DNA of 64,000 nucleotides, from NCBI RefSeq assembly GCF_026745355.1, contig NC_079210.1, positions 7,495,972 to 7,559,971 on the forward strand, in the 5' to 3' direction. Below the pieces are notes generated by a model. The model did no database searches. It was not told where the DNA came from and saw nothing but the letters and a program-made list of their open reading frames with translations. Origin of the DNA: Beta vulgaris subsp. vulgaris. Its lineage: Eukaryota > Streptophyta > Magnoliopsida > Caryophyllales > Amaranthaceae. Positions 45,801-60,800 of this stretch are shown here, in pieces (the stretch's first letter is position 1; each line of letters begins with the position of its first letter). A program made the position numbers and the translations under genes.

Positions 45801-48800
45801 TCTCCTATCTCGGTCAAGGAGAACAATGTAGGTTGTCTCTAACCAAAGGTAAATGTGGCAAAAAAATTCTGTTTTAAATGTGTAGTAAGATAAAAAGTGT
45901 GAAGTGATTAGTAGAATCATTGCGTACTAGGTAGTGCATTTAACTCTCTTTTCTTTATGAAAACAAGAGGACCTCTATGTAAAATCATTTATTATCCATT
46001 GCATTTCGTATGTGGTTGGTTATGTTAGTGGTCCCTGACCAGTTTGTTATCTGAGCAACAGATACACACCAGTTCGTTCAGATTCAGTTGTTGGAGAACT
46101 CAGGCTCTCTGATCCAACAGACATATTCTGCCTGGTAAGAGTGTTCGTGAAGAACTTTCATTGCCCTATGTAATAAATTAGTTTTGCATTTCATCTCAAA
46201 CTATTAGGATCTCGTCTCTTGTGGCAGTCCAAAATGGTATAGAAATATATATATATCTATTATGAGAATGTGAAAACAATTATATAGGGGTTGGTTTATG
46301 TGAAAACAACCCTTTTATGAGAACGTGAGAACCAGGGAATTAAAACTCTCCCGTTCCGTTACAGAACGGCCGTTTTGTAACGGATTTTGGATTTGCCGTT
46401 CCGCGAAATCCCGTTACGGAACGCCATAATAAAATTCACGTACTTCTCGCCGCGTTGTCCGTTCCGTAACGCGAACTCGCCGCGTTAGAACGATTTTATC
46501 CCCGTTACATCCGTTCTTTTCAAACATTGGCCAAATTTTTTTTATGATTTAAGTATATAGTTGAGGAAACATGATATTCTATTAGATTTGGCTATATTAT
46601 GTTGTAATAATGCTTCATAAACTATAGAAATGCAAATAAGGTTAAAACATATTAATGTGATTTTTTTAAAAAAAATTCACGCCGCGTCGGCCGCGAAACG
46701 TTCTATTTCGCCGTTACAAGCCGTTCCCGCGACAACGCGACCGTTCCCGCGAACGCGACCGCGAGCGCATTTTTTTCCCCTAGTGAGAACACTTTGAAGT
46801 AATTCTAATTAGCCAACAAGTAATCCATTTTAACTGAAATGTAATATATTTTTTCATTTGCGGGGCCAATCTTCTTAAAGAAATACATTTTTAGGAAAAC
46901 AGATTACATTTTTACTAAAATAGATTACTCTTCCACTGTTTTGGCGTTATCATATGTGAGATGTTCTTCCCTGCACGTTATTCTACAAAATTTTCACATG
47001 ATATCATAGAGTTCTTGGAATATTCACCATGTACTTACGATATTTTCAAAATTCACCATATATCCCCGTGTTTTCAAAATACATCCAATTGCGTTACCGT
47101 CAACTGAACATGAGTGTTATGTTAGTTTTTTGTTAGTAAAAAACTTAATTCAGCATATATCCCTATACAATATACCCTTATTTTAAAATTAATTGGTGTT
47201 TCATGAGTAAGCTAATTGTTCCCTCTTTGTTACTATTTTGTACATAAAATACAACACCCTTGATAGAATTTCACAATTTCATATTCCTTTTATGTGATTT
47301 TTTTTTGCTTTAGTTATGAGTTCACATTTCGCACTCAAAAACAAACTTCTCACCTATTAATCTGCATCACACCTATAAGCAAGACTTTGTGGATTTAATG
47401 TTTTCTAATAGCTTCTTATCTTGCAAATTTTCTCAAGGTGCAATATCTATTTAGGACTCGATGAGAAGATCCTTTAGAGGGTGAACACATGACCAAAACA
47501 AAAGAATTAATAAAAGTGAGCTAAGAAGTTCTGGAGCTTTATTTGGGCTGTTGTATGGTATCCATGTACAAAAATGAACGCTAGCTTTCAATATGAGAAA
47601 TTAGATGTATAATGATCTTTTATCAATATAAAAATAAGGGTATATTGTGTATTAAGTTTAATATAGAAGTGTATGATGAACTAAGTTTTAAACTAACAGA
47701 AAATAACTGTACGCTAACGTTTAGTTGATAGTAAGAACAATTAGATGTATTTGTGAATAATTCAAGGGTATATGATTAATTCTGAAAGTGACAAGGATAT
47801 TATAGTGAATTGTCTAAAGACTTGGGGGTATTGACTGAAAAATCTGTTTACTCTAATATTTCTAGATGTCCTTCACTAGTTTGCATTCTACATTGTGTCT
47901 TTTCCTTCTCTTCTTTCTTTGAACTATTGAAAATGGCTAGAAAGTTGTATAATGAGAATTCCTTGCCTTCTACCTTAGAACTATTGAAAATTGAGATGGT
48001 TGCTCTCACTGGAAAAGCAATGGAAGGAGAAATGCTCACTGCTGTTGAAGTCATTCCAAATAGTGAGAGCCAACAAAAAGTTTGGAGCAAGTACAAGAAA
48101 GATGTCAAGTATCACTGGTGAGCTTTATAAAAGTATCCTTGCATATGTAAGATTCTTTGTGTAGCTTTACTTGATGGACAATGACGATCTGACAATTTAG
48201 TCTTCAATGCTTGGAAAAGTATCCACATTCTTTAGCACAATTTGAAGGGTAGGGGTCGAAAGTTTAATATTTAGTTATTCTGTAATTTAAGTGCTCCGTC
48301 CAAAATTAATAAAAGCCTAAGAGTAGCTCCAGTCCAGTACTTTAAATCAATTTTCTCTGCTTGTCCCTATATCATTTGGGCCAATTCCATGTTTACATGT
48401 TCTTTGTCATCCAAACAATGGATTTCACCCAATTCTAGAGTTTAAAATGAAATACTAGTATCCAGTAAGAGACTTAAGAAATATAATTAACCTTCCTTGA
48501 CTCTCCTAATGAGATTCAGTGACTTTAACAACATTCCCATAACCAGTCCTAAATTTACGATATATTCTTTTGTTACATGTAAACCTCATCGTGAGTCAGA
48601 CCATGTAAGTAACCCAAAAAAGCAATAAAGACATATTAGGGAATGCTCTCGTAGCAGAACTTGAAAGCAGAGGCTTTGGTTTGGAGTATGTTGAACACGT
48701 CTCTCCTTGTCATATCTAAAGGCGATTCTTCTGTAATATCTGAAAATACCTCTTTCCTCTAATTGGGGCAAGTCGTTGCTCATGTCTGTCACCCCCTCAT

Positions 48801-51800
48801 CTTTGAAATTCATTGAACGAGTCCTCACTTAGCGATTCACATATGAGGCAAGTCATTACTCATGTCTATCATTCCCTCATTTTTGAATTCATTCAACTCA
48901 TCATATTATTATAGCTTTGAGCTCAGTACTCATGCAAAAGTGTGTTCTTAAAAGATAATAAACAAAAGGATGCCTGAAAGAGAAGTTTCTGATAAAAATA
49001 ACAAGAGATAATATGGAAGAATGGGGACTGCCAAGTGCCAAGTGCCAAGTGCCAAGTGAGTATAGAGGTTGGTACTGGCAGCAGCTGCTCTCATTTCTTA
49101 CAGTTGTGCATAATTGCCAATCAGAATTGAGAGAATAAAGCCAGAAGTGATCTAATGTTGGTTTTAAGTAAGTTGACATGCAAAGTGTCACTATTTAGGA
49201 TTGGAAGGCAATACTATTAAGCTTCGTGCTATGAAGTCATTACCATGAAACTAAATAAATGTGAAGCTAGATACATCAATTACATCTCAAGTGACTTCAG
49301 AGTTCAGAATGCATCAATATTTCGAATCTAGCTGATATATGTAATTATCAATCGCTTCTTGCCCCACACTTTATCAAGAATGTGCTAAAGTTAGTTATGC
49401 AAATCATCTGCAATTCCCAAAAAGCAACTTCCTTGTTTGATTATTGCTTTGATCTTCTTGATGTCACGTCCAAACTTAATTGTTAAACTGGATATTGAAC
49501 TCGTGAAAATTGCTTGCTTCGCACTTTGAATTGAGTCGTTGAAGGAGCTTGGTTTTGGCTCATCACACATAAGGGGTTTATTAACTTTCATTTAGACTTA
49601 TTTTGCATCAATTTATATATCCTTTACCCTTTCAACCTTTTCTTTACACCCGCTGTCATTGACCTTTCTCAAATTTTATTTATGCATCCTCATATTTTGT
49701 TTTGCTCTATACATCTCATTCGGATTTTTGTTGCTTATGTTTTCTCTCGTCTTGCTATCCTCACTTTCTGCAGGTATTATTCTTCAGATTCTGGGGATGC
49801 CAGATCCTGGGAAATGTATTCTTCAGAGAGTTCCTGCTCTTACAGATTGTGTTTTGAAGACATTGATCGTTACCTGAGATGTGAGTGCATTGTTACTGAT
49901 GTCTTTGGAAGGTCAAGTGATCCTGTATATACTGAAAGTACTCCTGTATTGCCAGGTATAATCTCCTTTTGCCCCTCCTCTCCGTGGTCTTATACATTAC
50001 AAATAAATTTTTAAGGAGTCCTCTCAAAACAACTAATAATACCTAAAAAGAAAGGGAAAATAAATAGACACAGCACGATACAGATGCAACAGCCTTATTG
50101 GTGATGCTTTTGGAAGGTCAGGTTTCTTGAATCAAAGATCAGATCCTGAAAACTGCATGTTTTAATGTGAAAAATCTGAAACTTATACTCTGTTCAGAAA
50201 CTCATGTTATAAAGTTTGCATATTGAAAAAAGGACAGGTTGAGGGTTTTTGGTTAATCTCAAACAATAAGATTAAACACAGATCTTTAGAAAGTGTTTGT
50301 GTCTGTTGCAGGACAAGAGCTCCTGCTAGTCCAATATGAAAGAATATAGTCCCAAAACAGAAATAGAGATGTAGAGAGAAGAGAGAAATAAGAGATAAGA
50401 GAGATAAGAGAAATAGAGAGAAAGATAGAAGAAATGTTTAGAGAGAGATTATCATTGCTTAATTTCGTAGTGATTACAAACTACAGCTATGCTATATATA
50501 GCTTGAGCTAAACTGAATACAAAGCCAAAGAATAAACAGAATTCTGTTATAACAACTTTTCCCGCCTAAAAATAGACTTTAACTATTTCTTTCATTCTGT
50601 CCTCTAACATACTGTCCCCCTTGAAAAAGACTTGTCGCAAGTCTTTAGGATACAACAGAAGTGGGATACTTAGCTTCAAAATGACAAAATCTTCAGCATT
50701 TTCCCAGGAAGCTTCATGAGCTTCAAAACCATCCCATTGCACCAAGTATTGAGTAACAGCATGATTTTTCTGTTTAACAAATCTCCTAGTCAAGGTGGGC
50801 TTAGGAGTGAGAATTATAGAATCAGGTTGACCTTGGAACTATGGGGGTATGTGAGCAGCAGCAGGGAAAGTACCATAAAATTTCTTCAACTGGGAACCAT
50901 GAAAACTATCATGAATTTGAGCATCTTCAGGTAAAGACAACTTATAAGCTACTTTTCCAATCTTAGCCATGACTTGCAAAGGACCAAAGTGTTTAGGAGC
51001 CAACTGCCCAACTTTTGGTTGGATCTGTGCTGAAGAGTCTGCTGCCTATAAGCCTGTAGTTTAAGCCATACCCAATCACCAACTTGAAATTCTCTATCAG
51101 ACTTGTGCTTGTCAGCTTGTGTTTTCATCCTAGCTTGAACCCCTGTCAAGTGGTATTTAAGAGTTTGGATCATTAACTCTCTTTTCAATAAACTTCTATC
51201 AACTGCTTCAATCTTGGATTCTGCAGCCAAGTAGGGTAAGTGAAGAGCTGGAGGCTCGTTATAAAATATAAACAACCTCAAATGCAGTTAACTGAATAGC
51301 TGAATGGAAATGGGTGCTGTACGACCATTCTGCTAAGGATAACCATAGGCTCAAGTCTTTGGGAGAGTCACCAGACATACATTTTAAGTATGTTTCAAGA
51401 CACCTATTCACTACTTCATTCTGTCCATCTGTCTACCCTTTCCCAAATTTACTTGAGAAAATAGGGTCTCACTGACGATACTTCTTGGCCAACCATGAAG
51501 TTTGAACACATTGTCAAGATAAGCTTGAGGTACTTCTAATGCAGTAAAAGGAGGAGATGGTGCTATTAAATATCATATTTACTCAGCCTATCTATAACTA
51601 CAAATATCACTGTTTTTACCATGTGAGTTAGGCAATAATGTGATAGAATCCATGCTCACATCAATCGAAACTTTTTGAGGAATAGGCAAATGTTGTAATA
51701 GTCCAGGACTTCAGCATTGTCATATTTTGAAGATTGACAAATTTTGCAAGTTCTAAATAAAGCTTTTGACTACCAAATGTATTCCTTTCTAGTAAAAGAT

Positions 51801-54800
51801 AGTTTTAAGTCTTTTGAAAGTCACATCTCTACCTGAATGGCCTCCTTCTGGTGTAGAATGTTGCCAAGTTGCCAAGTTATCAGTTTGAGTCTCAAATCTT
51901 CATCAGGGCCTAACACTATTCTTCCTTTCTTCATGGGCAAAAGTGACTTCAAAGTAAAGCCAACAAAACTAGGCATATCTTAAAGTTCTTCAATGATATG
52001 GACTAAATTATAATCCAAATGATAGCTCACTTTAATAAGAGCATCCAATCTGATGAAATGACTGAAATAGCCATTAATAGCAAATGTGAACTAGGGACCC
52101 TAGATAAACCAAACCCTAGAAATAAAACTACTCTATCATGAAATAAATAATGAAATCTAAAACTATAAAAGAAAACATAATTAAAGAAATCAACAAAAGA
52201 AACTAATAAAATTCATGAATTAATGAAGAAGAATAAAAAACTAGGGTTTTCAACTAGAAACTAGAGAGAAAAAGAGGAGAAGAAAACTAAAACTAAAACC
52301 TAAAAAATACCAAAATGACGTGAGATAGGGAGAGAGAGAGAGAAAAAGAATGAAAACCTAACCTCAATAATATTCAATAACCTAATATGACTAGGAAAGT
52401 CATTTACAAGATAAGGAAAGTCTTAATTAAATCATTAATGGGCGGATTAGTTATCATCACAATAACTCTCATTTATTATCCACCCCTCATTATCATCATA
52501 AATAAACGGATTGGGCTAGAATTCTGAGCAGATTGACATTCAAATTGGGAAGAGGGGTCAAAACCATCTACTAATGTCACATTGCACGAAGAAAAATCAT
52601 GAAAAGTAGACTGACAATTAGAACAATAAGGGGGTAGTGTCATGTAAATTTGGGACGAAAGAGCAGATGAAGACATCTCCCACTCATAAGTATCCCTACC
52701 TAACCACACAATTAAATCCCAACAATAATAAGGTAATTGGAAAAGAAATCCTCCATTACACATAGATTCTACCACCATCCCTGTTTCTTCATTTAACCCT
52801 CATAAATCACTAGGCACATATCCCACAGTTCAAATTTCATGATTAGGACCAATAAAATCACCAAGCTTATGATAATAATTCCAAAACACTTCATTCTCAT
52901 ACTGAGTAAAAGAAAAAATTGCTCTAGAATTACTAACAGATACATGAGGTTCACATAACATATGAGATAATTCAGCAGAACTCATGCAAAAATTGGGAGG
53001 ATTTTGATATGATGCGTCAAAACTCTAAACATGAGAATCCCACGAATTATTATTATGTTGCCTAGCAAAAGAATTATCCCCATCATCAAAATAACATGAC
53101 TCCATGATACAAAAAAAGTTATAAAAAATATATAAATATTCACAAAAAAGGAAAAAAATAAATAAATAAATAAATATATATATATATATACAATTTAGTT
53201 TCACCAACAAAATTTGATAGGTTGTCGTACACCTGTCAAAAATAATTCTGGCAAAACCTTCTAACAATTTAGTAGGGTAAGTAGGGTCGAATCCATAGAG
53301 AGATGATCGTTTTATCTAGTTTATAAGGTATAGAGAAACTAAACAAGATCACAGATATTTGAATTAAAGTTCTAAACTAATCAAACTAAAAAAATCAAAC
53401 TAAAAAGGATCTAGGGTAAGGGTTCATCGTGTTTATAACTATAATCTATCATAATATCATCAATAGTTCAATCAATTAGATATCTAGAGCAGATTAATCC
53501 TTGGTCATGCATGAACATTCTCAATTCAACATATGCTAGTACGGTCGCTCGACATAATCAAATTTGCTAATTGTAGGTAAGCCTCTAAAGAGTACCATCT
53601 CTCGATCTATGACTCGATATTAACAATATTTAATCAAACAATTGATCAGATTCAAGATTAACAATAAAACAGTAATCAATTAGAGATTTCAATAACTAAT
53701 CAAACCACGAATAAATATCAATCAATAATCATATCATATAAATATGGATTCCCAAACCCTAGAAATAAAAATACTCTCATGAAATAAATAATTAAATCTA
53801 AAACTATAAAAGATAATAATTAAAGAAATCAACAAAAAGAAACTAATAAATTCATGAATTAATGAAGAAGAATAAAAAACTAGGGTTTTCAACTAGAAAC
53901 TAGAGAGAAAAAGAGGAAAAGAAAACTAAAACTAAAACCTAAAAATATCAAAATAACGTGAGATAGGGAGAGAGAGAGAAAAAGAACGAAAACCTAACCT
54001 CAATAGTATTCAATAATCTAATATGACTAAGAAAGTCATTTACAAGATAAGGAAAGTCTTAATTAAATCATTAATGGGTGGATTAGTTATCCGCGCGTAC
54101 GCGTGGCAGATTCCAGCAGAAACAGTGCAATATTCCAAAAGGCATAACTCCTTGACTAGAAGTCTCCTCGGGGCGTGCCACCTATCGTTGGAAAGCCCTT
54201 CAAGTATAGTTTCCAAATATGGTGGAATTACTCGATTATAATAAGTACATCAAAAGTTATGATCATAAGAGTATATGTGACTCTTTTTTCACATTTCTTT
54301 TAATGATCTCCCACTTTGTTTTAGCTCAAACACGTACTATGAAGTATGCAAACGATCCTTATGCATTGTAAATTCTTTTCAAGCTCCTAATCCTCAAGTT
54401 TAGCTAATCATACTCGAAATACGTCGTCAATGCCTGAAATTCATCAAAAACAAGAAAACATACCGAATAGGAGTAGAAAAGCATAACTTAAGAATATAAT
54501 GTAATAATGAACATAAGTATGAAACTAAATGCTCTAAAATGCAACCTAAATGCACCTAAAAACTATATATAAATATGACTTATCAGCCCCCTAGTAGAGG
54601 TGTCTTTGATCATAGGGTGGTCTTAGAGGAAGGAAGAGCCTTGAACATTAGGCCATATAGATACCCTCTAAGCAAAGGGATGTGATAAAATAATTTATAC
54701 AAGAGATATTGGACAAGGAGCATGATTCAAAACATCTCCAGTCTATTTGCTTCTCCAAGTAGTCCTTGTTGGGAAAAAAGATGGCACTTGGTGCCTATGC

Positions 54801-57800
54801 GTAGATTACAGGGAGTTAAATAGAAGAACTATCAAGAATAAGTTTCTAATTCCAGTCATGGATGAACTTGTTGATGACCTTTCATGTGCTAAGGTGTTTA
54901 CTAAACTGGACCTTAGAGCCGGTTATCATCAGCTTAGAATGCATGACGGGGATGTGTTTAAAACAACACAGGTCACTATGAATTCTTAGTCATGACATTT
55001 GGCTTGACAAATGCACCAACTTCTTTTCACGAGTGGATGAACCAGATTTTGAAACCTTTACTAAAGAAAAGTGTCCTTGAATTTTTTGATGATATTTTAG
55101 TGTAGAGCGGTACATTGGAAGATCATTGGACACATTTAGAAGAGGTCTTTGCTCTCATGGAAAAAAAATTAGATGTAGATAAGGTTAGCAAATGTATATT
55201 TGCTACTGACAGAGTTGACTACCTAGGCCATTTTATTTCCAGCAAAGGTGTATAAACAGATCCTCACAATGTTGCAGCAATAGCTAGTTGGCCTACACCT
55301 ACTACTGTGAAGGATTTGCGTAGCTTCCTCGGTTTGGCAGGGTACTATAGGAAATTTGTAAAAGGTTTTGCATTCATTAGCAAGCCTTTAACAAATTTAC
55401 TCAAGAAAGGAGCTTTTCACAGAGATGCTCAACAAGCATTAGAAGCTTTAAAATTAGCTTTGACTACAGCACCAGTATTAATTAACTTTTCCTAATTTTA
55501 ACAAAGTATTTGTCGCTGAAACAGATGCATCCAAATATGGAATTGGGTCCTAGATGGCGGTCTCTGTGTATGAAAAAGAGCTCTTGGCCATAGTTTTTTG
55601 AGTGCAAAAGTGGGGGCAGTATTTGATGAGTAATCAATTTGTGATTAAAACTGCTCAAAAGAGCTTAAAGTGGCTACTACAACAAAAAAAATATCAACAC
55701 CTTTCGAAACTTATGGGTTTCAATTATGAAACTCAATACAAGTGATGGAAGGAAAATTGAGCAGCTGATGCATTGTCAAGAGTTACTGAAATTTTGTGTG
55801 GCAATTTCTCTCCTTTCTTCTAATTTGAGTTCACTCATCCAAGCTAGTTATCATCAAGATTAATTCTTGAGTGTCATTATTGATCGGTTACAACAAGAGG
55901 TCAAGTTTTTGGGTATACATTGGTGGATGGCTTGCTTAGAAAAGATGCCAAGATTGTGGTAGGTCCAGATCCTACACTCAAGGCTAAGATACTTTTATGG
56001 GAACATTCTTATCCTAAAAGTGGCCACGTTGGCACAGAGTGTTGGCCATGCTGACAGAGAGTGTTGAGAGTGTTGGCGATGCTGGCAAAGAAATATGAAG
56101 GAAGTTTCTATTGGAAATGTATGACAAAGAGTGTGAAGCAGTTTGTATTTCTCAAGCATCTAAATATGAAAATTGAAAATGCAGCTAAACCAGGCCTTCT
56201 ACAACCTTTACCTAAAGAAGTGTGGGTAGACATTTCAATGGACTTCATTACTGATTTGCCTAAGTCTATGGAAAAAGAAGTCATTTTTGTGGTGGTAGAT
56301 AGTTTTAGTAAGGCTGCCCAGTTCATGGCATTGAGCCATCCATTTACAGCAATACAATACAGGTGGCTCAGTCTTACTAGATAATGTGTTCAAGCTACAT
56401 GGTTTGCCCAAGTCTTTTGTTAGTGACAATGACTCCATTTTCCTTGGTAATTTCTGGAAAGGCTTATTCCCTCTTCATGAAACTAAGTTCCTTGTGTCTT
56501 CTACTTATCAACGTGAGACAGATGGACAAATTAAAGTGGTGAATAGGTGTTTAGAAACCTATTTGAGATGTATGTGTGGGGATTCACCAAATGATTGGTG
56601 TATGTGGTTACCAGATGGTGGTACAATATCCACTTTCGTACTCCTATCCAACTTGCACCTTATGAAGTTGTTTATAACCAAGCTCCTCCTGTGCATCTAC
56701 CTTAGTTGGCTAGAGATTCATCAAATGATGAAGTAGATAGAAGCTTGGTGAGAAGAGAAGCCATGATTGCCTTGGTTAAATTTTATTTACCTCGAGCTCA
56801 GTGTAGAATGAAAAAACTAGGTGACATTTAGTCAGAGAGAAGTTTTGAGGTTGGTGATTGGGTTTGGTTGAAATTGCAACCCTAAATGCAAGTGACTCAT
56901 AAGCATAGGAGTAATCATAAGCTCAATCCTAAGTACTATGGGCCTTTTCAAATCTTAGACACTAGGAAGGTTGCCTACAGATTGAAGTTACCTACTGAAG
57001 CCAAAATACATAAAGTATTCCATGTTTCTCAATTGAAAAGCTTCTAGGGCCTCTTCCGGTAACAAAACATATTCCTTCATGGTTCCAAGGCCAAGCTCCT
57101 ACGTGTTGTTGTTTTAGCTTAAAGAACAGTCAAAGTCCAGGTCCAAGATTAGCTGCAATATTTAGGGTGCAGTCTCTTCACCTTGAACTTTCCTGAACTG
57201 AACTTATTGGACCTAAACTGAACTTATTAGACCTGATTGGACCTGATTCAACTTATTGGAACTTATTGGACCTGTTTAACTTATTGACTTGATTGGAACT
57301 TATTAGATCTTATTGGACTTGATTGAAACTTATTAGACATTATTGGACCTGATTGAAACTTATTAGACCTTATTGCACCTAATTGAAACTTATTTGACCT
57401 TATTAGACAAAAAAAGTTGATGAGTTATAATATAAATATTACCCCTAACGTAAATTTTATCTCTCAAAATTTATTATGAAATAATAAATATAAAAATTTG
57501 CCTTTTAAAAAAATTATTATTATTAATTATCTCTTATGATAGACAATTTTTTTTTAAAAATATATTATTTATATACCACTATTATATCTAATACTCTTTT
57601 TAATAGTAATATGATTAATAAAATAATAGACAATAATACAAGTATAATATTATACATTGTGGTTCTTCAATTAAAAAAAATTAATAATAGCATATCAGCT
57701 AATAGTAATATGAATAATAAAATAATAGACAATAATACAAACATTTAATAAAATAATAGACAATTATACAAGTATAATATGATATAATCACTGTGATACT

Positions 57801-60800
57801 TCATTTAAAATTCTAATAATAACATAATCAGCTAATAGTGATATGAGTAATAAAATAATGGACAATAATACAAATGCTTATTGATCATCGACAATTTGGA
57901 TCTTATTGGAACTTATTGGACCTGATTAGACCTAATTGGAACTTATTGCACCTCATTGAAACTTATTGGAGCTTATTAGACCTGATTGGAACTTATTGCA
58001 CCTGATTGGAGCTTATTGGACCTTATTAGACTTGATTGGAACTTATGGCCTAATTGAATTTGATTGGAACTTATCTGAACTGAACTGAACTTATCTGAAT
58101 TAAACTGAACTTATTTGACCTGAAACTTAATTTATAAAGGTGAAGAGAACGCACCCTTAGTGCATTGGAAAGATTTTCCATCATATGAAGCTACCTAGGA
58201 AATTGCTTCGAGTTCATTTCACAGTTTCCTACATTTGTTGCATAGTTTTTCTTGTAATGCTAGACTTGAGGTCTAGTCTTTTTCATGGGGGAACGAGGAT
58301 AATGCGGTCGTTACCGCCAGGCACCAGATATCGGCTTAAACCATGAGATATCCCTAGAACCCGCCTCAAATGCAGTTTTTTTTACACCATTACGATGCGG
58401 GTAATATCGGTTCGGTTAATTTGAAAACCTTTACGACACTGGCGGTATGATACTATGCGGCCTTGTTTTGACACGATAAGTATGATATGGGTCAAACTAC
58501 TATTTATAAACTAACTTGTTGAAAGTTAGTTAAGTTTGGCACCAATTTCTGTTAGTTGCTTCTAACTAACTTGCTGAAAATATGGGTATTTCAGTTACAT
58601 GTAAAGGATACCTATATATACTAGCTGAGTTTGTAATCGACGGTTTATCAAAGAAGTCAAACACTTGTTCCCTCCTATTGCTCTCTCTATCTCTCTCTCT
58701 TTCTATCTTCTGTCTGAACTCTTATCTTTCTCTTCTATCTCTTCTGAGTAGCTTATTCTGTCTGAAATACTCTTAGAATATAGTAATCAGTAGCAGGAAG
58801 CTAAGCTCCTGCTAGTCTAATATGAAAGAATTTAGTCTAGAAACAGGAATAGAGATGTGGAGCGAAGAGAGAAATAAGAGATAAGAGCGATAAGAGAAAG
58901 ATAGAAGAAATGTTTAGAGAGAGAGAGATTATCATTGCTTAATTTCGTAGTGATTACAAACTATAGATATGCTATGTACAGCTGAGTTAAACTGAATACA
59001 AAGAAAGTATAAGAACTTTTCCTGCCTAAAAATGGACTTTAACTATTTCTTTTATTCTGTTATCTAACAGCGACTCTAGAAAATCTGTAAAAAAACCAAC
59101 AGCTTGTCAATAATCAATACTCCCTAACAAAGTGATGTGGGTATTATACTGAGATTATATTGCCTTAGTAAGTGTGAAGGAGTTATTGGTGAGCGAACTT
59201 TTAGACGGCCTTCCTTGATCCCCTAATGCACTTGCTTGCCTCCCAACTCAACTAACAAATAGGTGAATTAGCAGCCAAGCAAAGCAATTAACTATTTGAA
59301 CCCGACTCCTTAATAACAAAACAAAGCCCAAAGTTTAACTAAACAAGTTATACGCTTAAAATTGCCCCTTATGGTAACTAAAATAAACTTTGACATGTAG
59401 AATCCTCACTTTATGATGAAGCTAAAACCATGTAAGTTCCTAAATTCAGCAAGGGTTCACATCACAAGATCTATACTTTGGCTGTTATAGTTTAATATTC
59501 ATAAGAAGCTCGTGTAGTTTTTTGCATGGATATGTAATGTACAGACAGAAAGTAGTGTTTCCTTTTGTCTACAGAGAAGCCGAAATAATGAAGTTGTCTA
59601 TAAGATTAGTATGACACTGCTTCCAAAATCCTGATGTTACGCATAGTTTTCTGTTTCTATTTATTGATTGTGATTTTAGCATTTACATAAAGCATGACAT
59701 TTTTTTTTCCATATGTTTCTGCTTTTCAATCTTTGTGTGCATAGTAAAGACAGTTGCTCTTGGGTCTCATGACAGTAATCTGCTTTATTCATTGTTCTTT
59801 TATTATTTTGCTTGAAATAGCCAATATCTGTAGTTTTTTTTTCTTGTCACTTTTTCTTTGTGAGCTACTCAAATGTATGATAAGCGATATGAAGGCACTC
59901 TTTCTCTGCAAGCTTTATTTATTGCAGTACATGTCCAAATTTCTTGCGATTATTTTTCCTTAGTTGACGAGTACAATTCAGATTCTATTTTTCTTTACTT
60001 GCTTGAAGTGGCTGCTATTCATTGATGCATTGAATCTTTAGCTGAGTCATAATATTTTACAAATTGTATGGTTAAGTCAGTTCTATCCAAATTAATTCTG
60101 CATATTTTCAGGAATCGCTAGAATAGATAAACTGGAGATTGAGGGAAGAGGATTTCACACTAATTTGTATGCTATCCGAGGAGCTTATAGTGGAGGCAAA
60201 GAAGGCAAAAGTAAAATACAATGGCTTAGATCCATGGTTGGCAGTCCTGATCTCATCTCTATACCTGGTATAATCTTCAGAGCTCCTCTATGTGTCTCTA
60301 ATCTCTATGAGCTCTGTTATCTATCATAATACTTTACTCATTGTATTCTGCCATTTGTTTTGCCTGTATGCATACATCTAATGCATACATCTAACTCATC
60401 TAGCTAACACTGTATAGCTCATTGTAGTCACATGACATTGGTTTTGGCGATACAGCATTTTAAACATAAATAGCGATAGTGCTGAATATGCTGATAGTTT
60501 TCGTTTATTCAGAACTGAATTTTAGGTGTTTATTCAACACTTCAGATAATGTATGGGATTAATTTGACAATTAAGGCACTGGTAAAGGTTTCAAAATATT
60601 ATGGTAAATATTGGCGACAAACTTACTAGGAGCAGCGGGATAAAGTTGTCGGCAATGTTGCACTTGAGTGCCCTAACTTAAACTTCAGCAAGATATGTTA
60701 TTGTTGAGATATAATCATATATCCATGCTGAAAACCGTACAGTTTGGTTGGGGGGCTATTATGCTATCTAGTAAATCAGGTGGCAAAGTTGACTGCAAAA

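Larger units (their letters stand above)
50304..59069 (-). mobile_element. Nested Gypsy retrotransposon complex in an AIR9 intron
   Basis: Related LTRs in the same orientation lie at 50304-50609 and 58788-59069 and bound the complex. Inside, from left to right, are a minus-strand chromovirus integrase/chromodomain remnant, a second LTR element (52108-54584), a plus-strand chromovirus pol remnant, a Harbinger-like element, and a plus-strand LTR. The flanks GTGTC and GCGAC match only partly, so a target duplication is not secure. The intron 49956-60111 is about 10 kb, nearly all from these insertions. The stretch 59070-60111 shows no gene. Confidence 0.75.

Noticed and set aside
50949..51281. 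Host chromodomain protein
   Set aside because: The adjacent polypurine tract and LTR, with integrase traces upstream, show it is the end of a Gypsy pol gene.
54747..56740. Intact Gypsy polyprotein
   Set aside because: Stops and frameshifts interrupt RT, RNase H and integrase, and gag/protease is missing.
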